Shown: positions 22,969 through 34,428 of the stretch, piece after piece
Numbering within the stretch: position 1 is the stretch's first letter
How the letters are laid out: each line of letters opens with the position of its first letter
Origin: Panaeolus papilionaceus
Taxonomy: Eukaryota > Basidiomycota > Agaricomycetes > Agaricales
Length of the DNA: 64,000 bases
Assembly: GCA_015501605.1 (NCBI GenBank)
Contig: JADNRZ010000002.1
Location: 186,001-250,000 of the forward strand
Direction: 5' to 3'
The notes under the pieces: generated by a model
Told to the model about the DNA's origin: nothing
The model's database searches: none
The model's input: only the letters and a program-made list of their open reading frames with translations
Made by a program: the position numbers and the translations under genes

Positions 22969-25900
22969 TTACATCGTCCGAAAAAAAAGTGAAGGCTCCT
23001 TTTCTGTTTTCCGTTGTTCCGTTGCAACGGAAAACCGGCGGTGCTCAGCGCTCATCACAAGCACTGCTGGATTTTGCGGATCGTCAAAAGAACTGCTCGC
23101 GTCAAATCCGAAAAATTGGGGTACGCAATCGAACTCCTGGTGCGCGCCTCCTACTTCGGGGTTGGAGTGACCATGTTCCGTACACCGGGCCATGTCTGGT
23201 TTCTGTTGGACGATCTGCCAGCGAGTTTCAACATCGAGTGAGTTTTGTGGTAATCGTGGTCTGTCTGCCACGGATCGTTCTGGACGCTGCCAAGGAAATA
23301 AACTTGGCCAGCCAGGACCAACTTCCTGGGTAAATAGTGTGAATTGCCCTTGCCGCTCCTGAGGAAACGAACTTGGAAAGGCACGAAATTCTGCTTGGCT
23401 GAGCATTCGTCCCTCCTTCCATCTGTCTTGTTCAGCATATTTGTGGTTTTCAAGGGGAAACCTCAACCTCATTAGAGGTGCGTTCCGGGTGTGGCTGAAT
23501 TGATTGTCCTCGAAATGGGATAGTCGAGACGGGGCCTCTATAAATGAACTCGCTGATGGTAGGATACGCCCTTGATCCAAGGAAGGATATCCAGCCTCCC
23601 TTCCGAAGCTGGATCTCAAAGCGGGGTCAACCTGGTGTACCCTATTATGTCTTTTTCTGAGATCTTCAACAAACGGATTGGGTGAATAAGGGTCACTCAA
23701 CGAAGCAGGTGGCAAGGCTGATATGAACGACCGTCCAAAAGTCAACGGAGGGGGAGTTACTGGTGTGTGGAAAGTGGAATCGTATGCGAACTTTGCAGGC
23801 TTAGAGCCTCCTCTGGGATAGATGGAGCTTTGTTTGGCAGAGTCTATGCTGGCAGGGGAAGGTCCTGAGCCGTGGGTCGCGACTTTAGTCCCATTGTCGA
23901 CGGGTGCGTTACGGTCGAGGTATTCGATAATCATGCGATAAGCATCATCCTTACGCTTTTTACGCTCCGCCTTTATGAATTCTAAGTCAAAAACTTCGAA
24001 AAAGGTGGCGTGTTGAAGCGACTCACGTATCCATAATCAAGCTCCTCCGCCCAGGGGGAGAGAAAGGGGTTTTCCCTGGTATAATTAGTTGTCAGGAAAT
24101 ATAAGCAAGGTTTAAGGGAAGACGTAGCGACATACACCATTGAAGATGGCTAAACGAGGCAAAATTAAGTTAGGTTTCCCTCTCAAGCGGGCTGGTTTAG
24201 ATCACTTACACAAAGTATTGACTCATCCGAATATGACTCGGTCCGTAGCACCACCATCATCCTTGGGAAGCGGCGGATCTTAGAATTATCAGGGAGTGAA
24301 ATGCTAGTTGTTTGTCGTGAGTTGAGGGAGCGACCTCTGAAGCCGCCTCCAGTGCCATACAGTGGGGATACAAGATGGCCGTCAGCCTGGCCGCTGGGAT
24401 CATTCCCATCGTCCAAAAGTGGATAGAGTGATTGGAGTTCGCTAGCAAGACTGTTGGAACGTTTAAGCACATAGGCCATGAATCCTGGAAAAGTAGCGGC
24501 GTAGTCAAGATTACGGTGCGCAGGGAGGGCTTTAAGCAAAGAGCGCAGATCGATGGGCTGAAGAAGACGACGGTTTTGCAAATGGAAAACACTGCACAGG
24601 TCAAGGACAAACTCGGTCGGCGAATAGGAGCCAGAGCGCAGTCTGACCTCGTCCTGTTGGGAATGCAAAGCAGTTCCCTTGATGTAGTGTCGTGGTGGGT
24701 CCAGTATGATTGAATTTTTCCTTGCAGGTCCAAACACGATGTCCTCAAAAAAAGCTGTAAAGGCCTCAATATAGGCTGTGCTTTTGACGGGGACAACGGA
24801 ATAACTGAAGTTGTCGTCGCTATTCTCTCGCGAAACGCCCATTAGTGCTGGAGCACGGGCGAGACCTTGAGCACGAGCCTAGAAAGGATCATTAGATTGA
24901 GTGGTGCTAACCGAAATCAGGAAGATACTCACTCGATCGGTTGAGTCCTTCGGATTGAGGCACATTGTAACGCTGGAGTCTGACCGAATGGCTTGGATAT
25001 CATGAATATCTAGGACTTGGTCGAAACAGCGCTTGACCAGGTCAGGATCTTCGCTCTGTAAAAAAGTGTAAGTAATATAATTTACTCTGACAGTATCGAG
25101 ATGACAAACAGGATCCAAGAAGGCATTGACCATACTTCCAAGCGATCCCCACACGGGGTCATCTGTGATGACCATCTTGGGTTTGAGGGCTCTCCCTATT
25201 TCCGTCTAGTACAACACAAGGTAAGATATACGGACGATGATGAATAATTTGATCACAAGTGTACTTGCCTCTTTCAGCAACCAGGCATTGATGGCGTAGG
25301 ATGGGTGTGCATGACGCAGCTGGTGAATGGGGTCATAAGATAAGAAGGGGTATATAACATGATCAAATGCGAGTACTGACAGCGTATTCTGTGTCTTCTG
25401 AGCAGCTGCGCTCTTCATGCTGAGAGCGTCTGTGCACACAAATATTAGTGACATGCTTCTTCGTTGGATGATTCTAAACACATACCGCTGTGATGGCCCC
25501 TGATCTCGACTGGCGCTGTTGGTCGTCCTTGATGAGGTTGACGTTTCACTGTTATCGGTGGAATTTTGTTTAGGTGACTTTGGTGAATTGCTGGAACTAT
25601 TTGCCGAGCCCTGAACGTTCAGAGCTGGGGCACCATGCATCTGCATCGATGCCCACAGATCGTCTGAAAGTAGTGCGTTCAAGGTCCTGAGGAAGAGGCA
25701 TTGGTTGAGCAATGGAGGGTCATTGCTTTGTCTTAAGTCTTGTGTATCCCAGTAATCTGGCCCTGCCTTGACGTCGACGGAAGTCCCCGTATGTTCCCAA
25801 GCATATGAACACCCAGTTGCGCGTTCCGACTCTTCGTTCTGGGAGAACGTTAATTGACATCTCTGGTGCTTGGAAGTGTTGGAAAAACAGGCCATTCCCC

Positions 25901-27570
25901 ACGAGGTCGCTTTGTCGTGACCGATCACCAAACGGATGTCCCCATTCTGAACTTCACGACCCCTTCTTTTTGCCCACCTATACCAGCTTTCAACATGAGT
26001 GGCCATGTACTCGCGAAAACTGGCAATGTTATTGAGCTCTTCGTTATAGGCGCCGTTCGGCATACTGAGCACCGCCCCTTCTGCAGCTGAGGATTCAAAT
26101 GTGGTTCCGCGACTAGCGTGATTCGTGTTAGCCGCTATTGCTAAAATGAGATCAAATGAAATGGACCTACCGGCTATTTTCTGCATGCTTGGCCTGCTTG
26201 ACGGTCGAGCTAGTGAGGTGGCTCCCGCCTGTAAATTCCCTAAAACCTCTTGTATCTCCGGGATGCAGTTGTAGTCGTTGAAAGCCTTCAGGAAGATCGG
26301 GCGGGTTGATAGGGTCAGTCGCCGCGAGGCAAATGTTGAACCAGAAGTCGAACGCCCCATATTTCGTGATGATCCCCACGTCACCAATCAGGGCACCTTT
26401 AATGCGGTACTCCTTCGGAAGCTGCATGTTAGACTGCGGGGTCCATAGGGGGAAGCCCAGACCCTTGATCATCAGGTGCTGTTCGTAAGTCGTATTTGGA
26501 CGCTTGACAGTCGCTTCATCGCAACTAGCCTGACAGATAGCGAAAAATATCAGGTATCGGTTCATAGGATGAAAATACATCTTGGGGCTTACATCACTGA
26601 TGTCAGTGCTTGAGGGCGTTCCTTCAGGTGTCGCAGGTGCAGTAGGGTCAGGCTTTATGTGCCGAATGTCGTTTAGTGGTGTTTGAGTTATAATGGGCGA
26701 TGCACGTACATTATTTTGAGAGCTTTGAGAGGTACGTCTTCTGCCCTTTCTGACGGAGGGAATGGCAGGCTCTAGAGAGATAGAGGAAGGACTTGAAGCC
26801 AAGCATTCTGCCATGGGCCAAGGCTCAATAATGAATGGGTTGTTGGTCGTGTTGAGGTATTGATGTTCCGGCATTTTTTGGTGTGTCATCCCCGTAGATA
26901 TTTTGATTGTCGGCGCAATGCAGACCGGAAAACGAAGGTGCCCTGGAGAAGCGGGGGAGGTGTTAACCGCAGGGAAGCTGGTCATGCTTCTCTGTTCGTC
27001 ATTTACTTTCGCTTTTCGCGATCGTGTCAGGTTCTGCATCATCGAAGAAGGACGTCCGGAACGACGTCCGAAACTTGTGGTACCGTACGGTGCGGATACT
27101 TGGTAGCGGTCAGCTTCGACGGTGTCATTATCTGAAAGTGGACGGAGTGATTGGAGGTCCTTGGCGAGAGTGTCGGAACGTTTAAGCAGGTATTCCTCGA
27201 TTCCTGGAAAAGTAGCGGCGAAGTCGAGATTAAGGTGCGCAGGGAGGGCTTTAAGCAAAGAGCGCAGATCGATGGACTGAAGAAGACGACGGTTTTGCAA
27301 ATGGAAAACACTGCACAGGTCGAGGACAAACACGGTCGGCGAATAGGAGCCAGAGCGTAATCCGACCTCCTTTCGTTGGTTACGCAAAGTAGTTCCCTTG
27401 ATGTAGTGCCTTGGTGGGACTAGTGTGATTGAACTTTCTCTTACAGGTCCAAACACGACACCTTTTGTGTCCTCAAAGAAAGCTGTAAAGGCCTCAACAT
27501 TCGCCGTGCTTTTGGTGGGGACAACGGAATAACTGAGGTTGTCGTCGCTATTCTCTCGCGAAACGCCCAT
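22969..27570 (-). CDS. Large chimeric protein of an Agaricomycete IGDVGIIT/FNIC family
   Basis: Exons closing in phase: 27570-26171, 26112-25269, 25205-25092, 25055-24933, 24878-24210, 24149-24136 (14 nt), 24075-24027, 23970-22969; 1404 aa, or 1383 aa if the in-frame 63-nt GT-AG intron 26592-26530 is removed. The body carries LPKEYRIKGALIGDVGIITK, GAFDFWFNICLAATDPINPP and VESWYRWAKRRGREVQNGD, shared by a large uncharacterised Agaricomycete family. Two homologous modules starting MGVSRENSDD occur, one at each end of that domain (27570 and 24842), followed by a disordered C-terminus. The start at 27570 is uncertain: it is the module left over from the upstream copy, fused in frame by tandem duplication. 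Exon 2 ends at a GC donor (GAG|GCAAGT), conserved in the broken copy. The intron 25091-25056 is only 36 nt; a 54-nt version is also in frame. Function unknown. Confidence 0.55.
25222..26009. repeat. Near-identical duplicated block, left copy
   Basis: Matches 27954-28739 at an offset of 2730-2732 bp. Reading both copies row by row I find no substitution, only a 2-nt deletion in the right copy. The block spans coding sequence plus most of a GC-AG intron, so identity is not explained by protein constraint. Flanking parts of the same duplication are clearly diverged. Confidence 0.9.
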
Positions 27571-30418
27571 TAGTGCTGGAGCACGGGCGAGATCTTCAGC
27601 ACGTGCCTAGAAAGGATCATTAGATTGAGTGGTGCTAATCGAGATCAGGAAGATACTAGGCTCACTCGATCGGTTGAGCACTTCGGATTGAGGTACATTG
27701 TGGTGCTGGAGTCTGACCGAATGGCTTGGATATCATGACTTTTTAGGACTTGGTCGAAACAGCGCTTGACCAGGTCAGGATCTTCGCTCTGTAAAAATGG
27801 TAAGTAATACAATTTACTCTGACAGTATCGAGATGACAAACAGGATCCAAAAGGGCATTGACCATACTTCCAAGCGCTCCCCACACGGAGTCATCTGTGA
27901 TGACCATCTTGGGCTTAAGGATTCCTCCTATGTCCGTCTAGTACAACACAAGTTAAGATATACGGACGATGATGAATAATTTGATCACAAGTGTACTTGC
28001 CTCTTTCAGCAACCAGGCATTGATGGCGTAGGATGGGTGTGCATGACGCAGCTGGTGAATGGGCATAAGATAAGAAGGGGTATATAACATGATCAAATGC
28101 GAGTACTGACAGCGTATTCTGTGTCTTCTGAGCAGCTGCGCTCTTCATGCTGAGAGCGTCTGTGCACACAAATATTAGTGACATGCTTCTTCGTTGGATG
28201 ATTCTAAACACATACCGCTGTGATGGCCCCTGATCTCGACTGGCGCTGTTGGTCGTCCTTGATGAGGTTGACGTTTCACTGTTATCGGTGGAATTTTGTT
28301 TAGGTGACTTTGGTGAATTGCTGGAACTATTTGCCGAGCCCTGAACGTTCAGAGCTGGGGCACCATGCATCTGCATCGATGCCCACAGATCGTCTGAAAG
28401 TAGTGCGTTCAAGGTCCTGAGGAAGAGGCATTGGTTGAGCAATGGAGGGTCATTGCTTTGTCTTAAGTCTTGTGTATCCCAGTAATCTGGCCCTGCCTTG
28501 ACGTCGACGGAAGTCCCCGTATGTTCCCAAGCATATGAACACCCAGTTGCGCGTTCCGACTCTTCGTTCTGGGAGAACGTTAATTGACATCTCTGGTGCT
28601 TGGAAGTGTTGGAAAAACAGGCCATTCCCCACGAGGTCGCTTTGTCGTGACCGATCACCAAACGGATGTCCCCATTCTGAACTTCACGACCCCTTCTTTT
28701 TGCCCACCTATACCAGCTTTCAACATGAGTGGCCATGTATTCGCGAAAACTAGTAATGTTGTTAAGCTCTTCGTGATAAGCGCCGTTTGGCATGCTGAGC
28801 ACTGCCCCTTCTGCAGCTGAGGATTCAAATGTGGTTCCGCGCCTAGTAGCGTGATTCGTGTTAGACGCATATTGATAAATGAGATCAGATGAAAAGGGAC
28901 CGACCGGCTATTCTCTGCATGCTTAGCTTGCTTGACGGTCGAGCTAGTGAGGTGGCTCCCGCCTGTAAATTCCCTAAAACCTCTTGTATCTCCGGGATGT
29001 AGTTGTAATTGTTGAAAGCCTTCAGGGAGATCGGGTGGGTTGATAGGGTCGGTTGCCGCGAGGCAAATGTTGAACCAGAAGTCGAACGCCCCATATTTCG
29101 TGATGATCCCCACGTCACCAATCAGGGCACCTTTAATGCGGTACTCCTTCGGAAGCTGCATGTTAGACTGCGGGGTCCATAGGGGGAAGCCCAGACCCTT
29201 GGTCATCAGGTGTAGTTTGTAAATCATGTTTGGGCGCCTGACAGATGTTTCATCGCAACTAGCCTGACAGATAGCGAGAAATGTCAGGTATCGGTTCATA
29301 GGATGAAAATACATCTCGAAGCTTACATCACTGGTAGAGGTTCCTTCAGGTGTCACGGGTACAGTAGGGTCAGGCTTTATGTGCCGAATGTCGTTTAGTG
29401 GTGTTTGAGTGATAATGGGCGATGCACGTACATTATTTTGAGAGCTTTGAGAGGTACGTCTTCTGCCCTTTCTTCTACGGCGATTCGGGTTGTTAGGCTT
29501 TGCAACACAAATAAAGTCAATCCAGAAGCTAGAATCTGGCAGATGTAACACAGGTGAAAAGTATTACCGGTAATGGGGGGACGGCTGCGGTCGTGGCTTC
29601 ATTAAACCGGTGGTCAATGGGTAATCGTGTTGCATATGAGAAGATGGACTTACGATTAATCACAACAGTGACGTGAGCTTGTGCGCCATGATCATCGTGG
29701 TTGGTTATCGTTGGTTGGGTCATTACAATGCGCTCTGCATCGATAGTTGCTCTGATGGATCGTAAAAAAGGCTGTCAAGATGACAGTCGTAAAAAATATG
29801 TAGAGTTATACCTTGAGGGTTGAGGATTTTGTACACTTATATGGCGAGTTTCGATCTGCCCCGGCCCCGGTTGTGGGATAGGACCGATGGGATGGTTACG
29901 TGCATGTTGGCCATTTTGTTGGCCGCGACGACGTTGGCGTGGTTTTGACCTTGCCCCTCTTCCATGATTTAAATCATGTGGTGAGTGGACGAGTACATCA
30001 GCCATAGGGTGTAATTTGGTGTTGACCAATTTGCACAACGTTCCAGAGACGTAATTACGTGGTTGAAGGTTTCAACCTCAGAGAAAGAGCAAGAGAAGCA
30101 GGATCCCGGTGTCAGGGCGTTAAATGAACCTGCTTCGTCTGTTCCAAAGGTATTTATCCACTCCAGGGGGAGGTGTACATTGTTCCAATTGCGTTCAAGT
30201 TCCGCTGATTGCACAGGTTCCAAAGCCAGATTAAAACAAGTGAGAAAGTGTCCATCATTGAGATTCGCAGCATATTCGATAGGAGATAGATATGACAATG
30301 AATGTCTGATGTAAACCTGAATTCCCTTCTGGGTGATTTCCAGCAGTTGTTTGCCTATGTGTTGAGTCACAGCCCACTGACCAATTCGACTTTGTGGTAC
30401 TGGTAACACTACATCCAT
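27571..30418 (-). pseudogene. Upstream copy of the IGDVGIIT/FNIC family gene, frameshifted
   Basis: Starts at MDVVLPVPQSRIGQW (30418), runs through a polar region, an exon reading FLRSIRATIDAERIVMTQPT (around 29780-29660) and the family domain (LPKEYRIKGALIGDVGIITK again, 29300-28900). At about 28063 two bases present in the other copy (GGGGTCAT versus GGGCAT) are missing. The frame then leaves the conserved LRHAHPSYAINAWLLKE and stops at 27915. Sequences after the break (LKPKMVITDD, GALGSMVNALLDPV) are still recognisable in the old frame, so decay looks recent. Exon edges between 30000 and 29500 are unresolved. A truncated product or a rescued splice form cannot be excluded. Confidence 0.65.
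27954..28739. repeat. Near-identical duplicated block, right copy
   Basis: Partner of 25222-26009. It carries the 2-nt deletion that shifts the frame of the upstream gene copy. The pattern, perfect identity inside an older and diverged duplication, points to gene conversion or unequal crossing over. Confidence 0.9.
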
Positions 30419-30828
30419 CGATATCTTTACTTAAAGATACCAATCAGGTGGCTACCAATATATATTTTTGACTTTGGATATATTTTGACCCTCAAAAACA
30501 GGTGTAGTTCACCATCAGAATGCCACCTTAAATGAGCAACTTTATTGCATAGCCATACAACTGCACTTGAATAGAGTTGCACTTGCAGATGGCAGGCCAA
30601 ATCCAACTGTAGTCGGAAACCTGTCAGGTTGTGCACTTACATAGCCTTCAAGGCTTATACATTAATATATAACACGGGGTGTATTTTCCTTGGCAACAAC
30701 CCTTCGTTTCGGTCTTGAACGGGTCGAGGACAGCCTTTCAATAAATAACATGGGTCAAAGAATTAGTCTGAATTAGTACATAGTAGTGGGTTTCCAAAGA
30801 GGTCCCTTGCCATCGCACGTAAGGCTGC
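30419..30828. other. Spacer between two minus-strand genes
   Basis: About 0.4 kb, A/T-rich, containing the 3' flank of the kinase/WD40 gene and the promoter of the upstream family copy; ATTAATATATAAC at about 30661 is TATA-like. No coding evidence. Confidence 0.45.
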
Positions 30829-33800
30829 CTAGTCCCAGACAAAAATAAAAACCTCCTTGCGGTCTTTAAAGGTGAGAATAAGCCTCTTTCCCTTGACCGC
30901 AAAATCAATAGTCTGGATATGAGCTGGCGGGCAGCCTTTGAGTGTAACAACCGCCACCTGCTTCCCTGACCCACTATCCCGAACCTCAACAACCTTTTCC
31001 TGATTTGCCACACCCACTGAAAGGTCAGGAAACGCAACCTTTGACCCATCTGATGAGTACGCAATGGGGAAAGGATGTCGGCGATGCAACTCAATATTGG
31101 GAGCACCAGGCTTGATTATGTCGTACTCCCCCGACTTCGCATCCCATACCCGTATTTCTCCGTTGCTGTAAGAAACAGCGACTTTCTTTCCATCCGGTGA
31201 GGCAATGAGGTATCGGCAGCTTGGGATGGTGGTGGCACCTGTTGAGCCGCTGGGGTTAGAGCCATACGGCCCGTTCCACGTCGCATTTGTGCTAAAGGCG
31301 AGCTGACGCCTGAGCACCCCACCAGTCTTCACGTCGGAGATGAGGAGAACACCGTCAGACGTCCCAGTGAAAACCTTCGTTGAATCCGGAGAGAATGCGC
31401 CACAGGTGCAGACTTGGGAGTTCAGTCGCTCCAGCGGTGTCGTTGACAACTTCCTGTCTTCCCTGCGTCTAGTGTTGTACGTCGGCCGTAAAGGCCAGGT
31501 ATGGAGTTCGTGTGCTTTAGTGAGCACGATGATCTCCTTGCCATTCTCCGTCAGACAAAGGATGGGATCCTGATTTCCATGCAGCTTAGTTGTGAAACCA
31601 CCCATGGAGGGATGGTGTGCCACCACACCCGTCGTTGACCCAACGACGTAAACGGAAGTATCCCTTGCGTCCTTTGTTGGTCCTTTGATGTATCCCATAC
31701 ACGTGATAATGCCTCCAATTTCAGGGCGACAAATATCCTCTGATATAGGGAAGAGAGCAGAGCCGTCATTGCCATCCCAGGACTCGAAATAGCCATTGCT
31801 CAAGCCTACGATGACATCCTTGCCATCTGGCGACTGCGTAAGACAAATCGCATTCGCCGGGTTTTCCAGCACAAGCGAACGCTTTGGAGGCTTCTCCATA
31901 GCATCTTTGATGAAACGTGACACCCAACCCCGTGGAGGGGTTGACGATGATGAGGCTGCTGATGGAGTGGATGAAATTGAAGGCCGAATGGCTGGTGAGG
32001 CTGATGGGGCTAGTGGGGCTGGTGGGTGATTTGTTGAGGGGAGAGTGTCGGCATGTCGGCGGGGGGATTCCGTCTAGGCTCAAGAGGAGGAGGTTCCAAA
32101 ACCACGGGGGTGTATCCTGGCTGAGTATTCCGTCGATCAATAGGAATTGCCTCTTGAGCAGGCACAGGGCGTGTCGCTTGTGGTGGGTGAGGTTGAGCGC
32201 TAGGATCTTGCTCATGATGTGAGTATGGGGGCAGCGTGGCTGTACTTGGATTCCCTTTATGCATGCCAAAAATCCGTCCCGCCAAATTCCTTTTCTTGAC
32301 GGGAGATATATGTGGAAGAGGATTCTCTGCAGGGACATTTCGAGGGTCGTTGTTCGGATTCTGCGGCGAAATGTGTGGGTGATCAGGGTACGTTTGTATT
32401 GGTGATTGTGGTGCTGTTGTAAGGCGCAATTGAGTGCGTGCGTCTGGATTTAGTTCAGGTGCAGGGTGTCCTTGAGTACTAGAATACAGCTTCTGAAGCC
32501 TATCACAGATGATGGGTGCAGCAGGTCTGAAAGAAGGATTAGCTGCCCAACACTCTGTCGCCAGTCGCCAAACGTCGTCAGTCAAGGTAGGTGCTTCAGT
32601 CTCGTCTGGTCGATCAGGACGGGTGTTAATGTTGACCACCACTTCGCGGAGGGTGGCTGGGTGGAGATGTCCAAGAGGTATCTCGTCTGTGTAGATCTGT
32701 GAATTTTATTAACAACATTGTGCAAGAAGACTACCCGAGTTGAAACAAACCTCGTAGATCGTCATCCCAAACGAGTACATGTCACTCGGTGCCTTTGGAC
32801 GGCCACCCTGGAAAAGTTCTGGTGCCATCCAATTTTGACTGCCGACGACAGCAGTAGATTCAGCTGACGAACGGCTGTTTACGTCGGCCTTGATGCGAGA
32901 AAGACCAAAGTCGCAGAGGAGAGCCTTTTCTCCATCACCAATTAGGACATTGACGCCTTTCAAGTCTCCATGAACGACCCCTTTACTATGAAGATAGACC
33001 AAACCCAGCGAAATATGGTAAATCTAGGACAAATTAGCGTGAATGCTCAGAGAAGGACGCTTGAGAATGACGACTTACAAATTTCAGACGATCGCTGTTG
33101 GGGTGTTTGCGAATAAAAGATCGGATGTTTCCATTCGGTACAAGAGGCATCACAATGAATGGGTCATCATCCAGGATGTTTGCACCGAGGAATTCTGTTC
33201 AAATCAGTTCAGCGTCCCACTCCAATCATGTTATGTGTTGCAACTCACGAAGGATGTGAGGGTGATTCAATTTTGACCAGATCTAGTCGAGCAGCGACGT
33301 CTCAGTGTCATGAACAGGTAACCTAGATATGCGACTTACGTCGACTTCACGACGGATAGCCTGAAGGAAAGAAAACATTAGAGGTTGTACTTAGAGAAAA
33401 ATTATTTACACACCTCAGCGTTCGGTGATATCTTTTCACTGTTTTTCATTACTTTCACAGCGACGTCCATCTGATTCCACCTCGCTTTGCATACTCGTCC
33501 GCTGGAGGCTAATTAGGCACGAGAATTGCGGAAGAAAGCATGAAAAACGTACAATCCTCCTGAGCCCAGTTCGGGTCCAAATTCTACATCAAACGGACCA
33601 ATTGTCCAATCCTGTATATCCACAGTTGCCCCCGTCTTTGTCTCTAGGTACCGTAAACTATGAGAGAAAAATTCGAGTTCTTTAGGATCTGCGTTAGGTG
33701 CTTTATCCTTGATGCGTCGTTGAAGTGTTGTCATGAGAGCGAGTTCGCTGCTGTGTTGGATGCCTATTCACTGATCAGAAGACAGTAAGTGATTAGAATT

Positions 33801-34428
33801 CGTCGACTGACTTAAAGCTTCGATAAGTAGCTTCTGGTTGGATTCCATCTGAGCCAGCCGAGCATGTAACGCAGCGCGGTCTGAAATGCGAGCCTTATCA
33901 TTCTTTGTTTGCCAATGCTGTATATTCACAAGCGCCGCAATCTACATTTCACGTTTGGATCGTAAGCACATCGATCTTCAACAAAGCTTGAGTTAACTAT
34001 CCGCACCTGAAAAGCATTCACTGTAGCATCTAGCCGAGACCTGTATCCATCGATCGTCGACAGCGCCAATTCCTTGACGAACATCAGCTTCAGAAAGTTA
34101 TACGCGCTCTGTTTCTGAGTGAAGGTTGATATCTCGCGCATGAGTCTGAGGAAGTAAAATCAGGTAAAGTATCGTGCTAAATCTAACCAGATACTTACTC
34201 GTTTAGTTCATCAAGCTCCTTGCGCGTGGATATCTCTGAAAGTTTCCCATCTCTGTATTGTCGATCTAGAGCCTTCAGAATGGCAGCAATCGATGCTGAC
34301 AAGACAATCAGCTGCTCTTTGAAGCCTTGAGCCTCCTGCACGGAGGCGAAGATGGATTTGAAGACTTTAAAGGCAAACCCCAGACCTGGAACTGGGGCAA
34401 TACCTAGACATGATTCAATAACATCCAT
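30829..34428 (-). CDS. MLKL/HeLo-like helical domain + TKL kinase + WD40 protein
   Basis: Eleven exons close as 1005 aa: 34428-34199, 34145-34007, 33941-33812, 33763-33553, 33501-33414, 33360-33340, 33282-33249, 33194-33079, 33023-32751, 32696-32166, 32073-30829. Residues 1-200 are helical and begin IAPVPGLGFAFKVFKSIFAS, resembling the four-helix MLKL N-terminal (HeLo-like) domains of fungal kinases. The kinase domain (about 228-480) has the glycine loop GSGGFGRV, the VAVKVM lysine, HGDLKGVN in the catalytic loop, CDFGLSRI and WMAPEL: all catalytic residues are present. A Pro/Ser-rich linker leads to a WD40-like propeller (about 625-1005) with repeats such as SPDGKKVAVSYSNGEIRVWD. Family knowledge: MLKL-type 4HB domains permeabilise membranes when released by kinase signalling. 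The linker intron (GTGCCT donor) is the weakest join; two adjacent genes are the alternative. A cell-death or non-self-sensing role is inference. Confidence 0.8.

Noticed and set aside
25430..25485. GT-AG intron inside exon 2 of the FNIC-family gene
   Set aside because: It looks canonical (GTATGT...CACAG), but removing 56 nt shifts the frame and brings a stop, whereas the read-through frame leads to the conserved AINAWLLKE.
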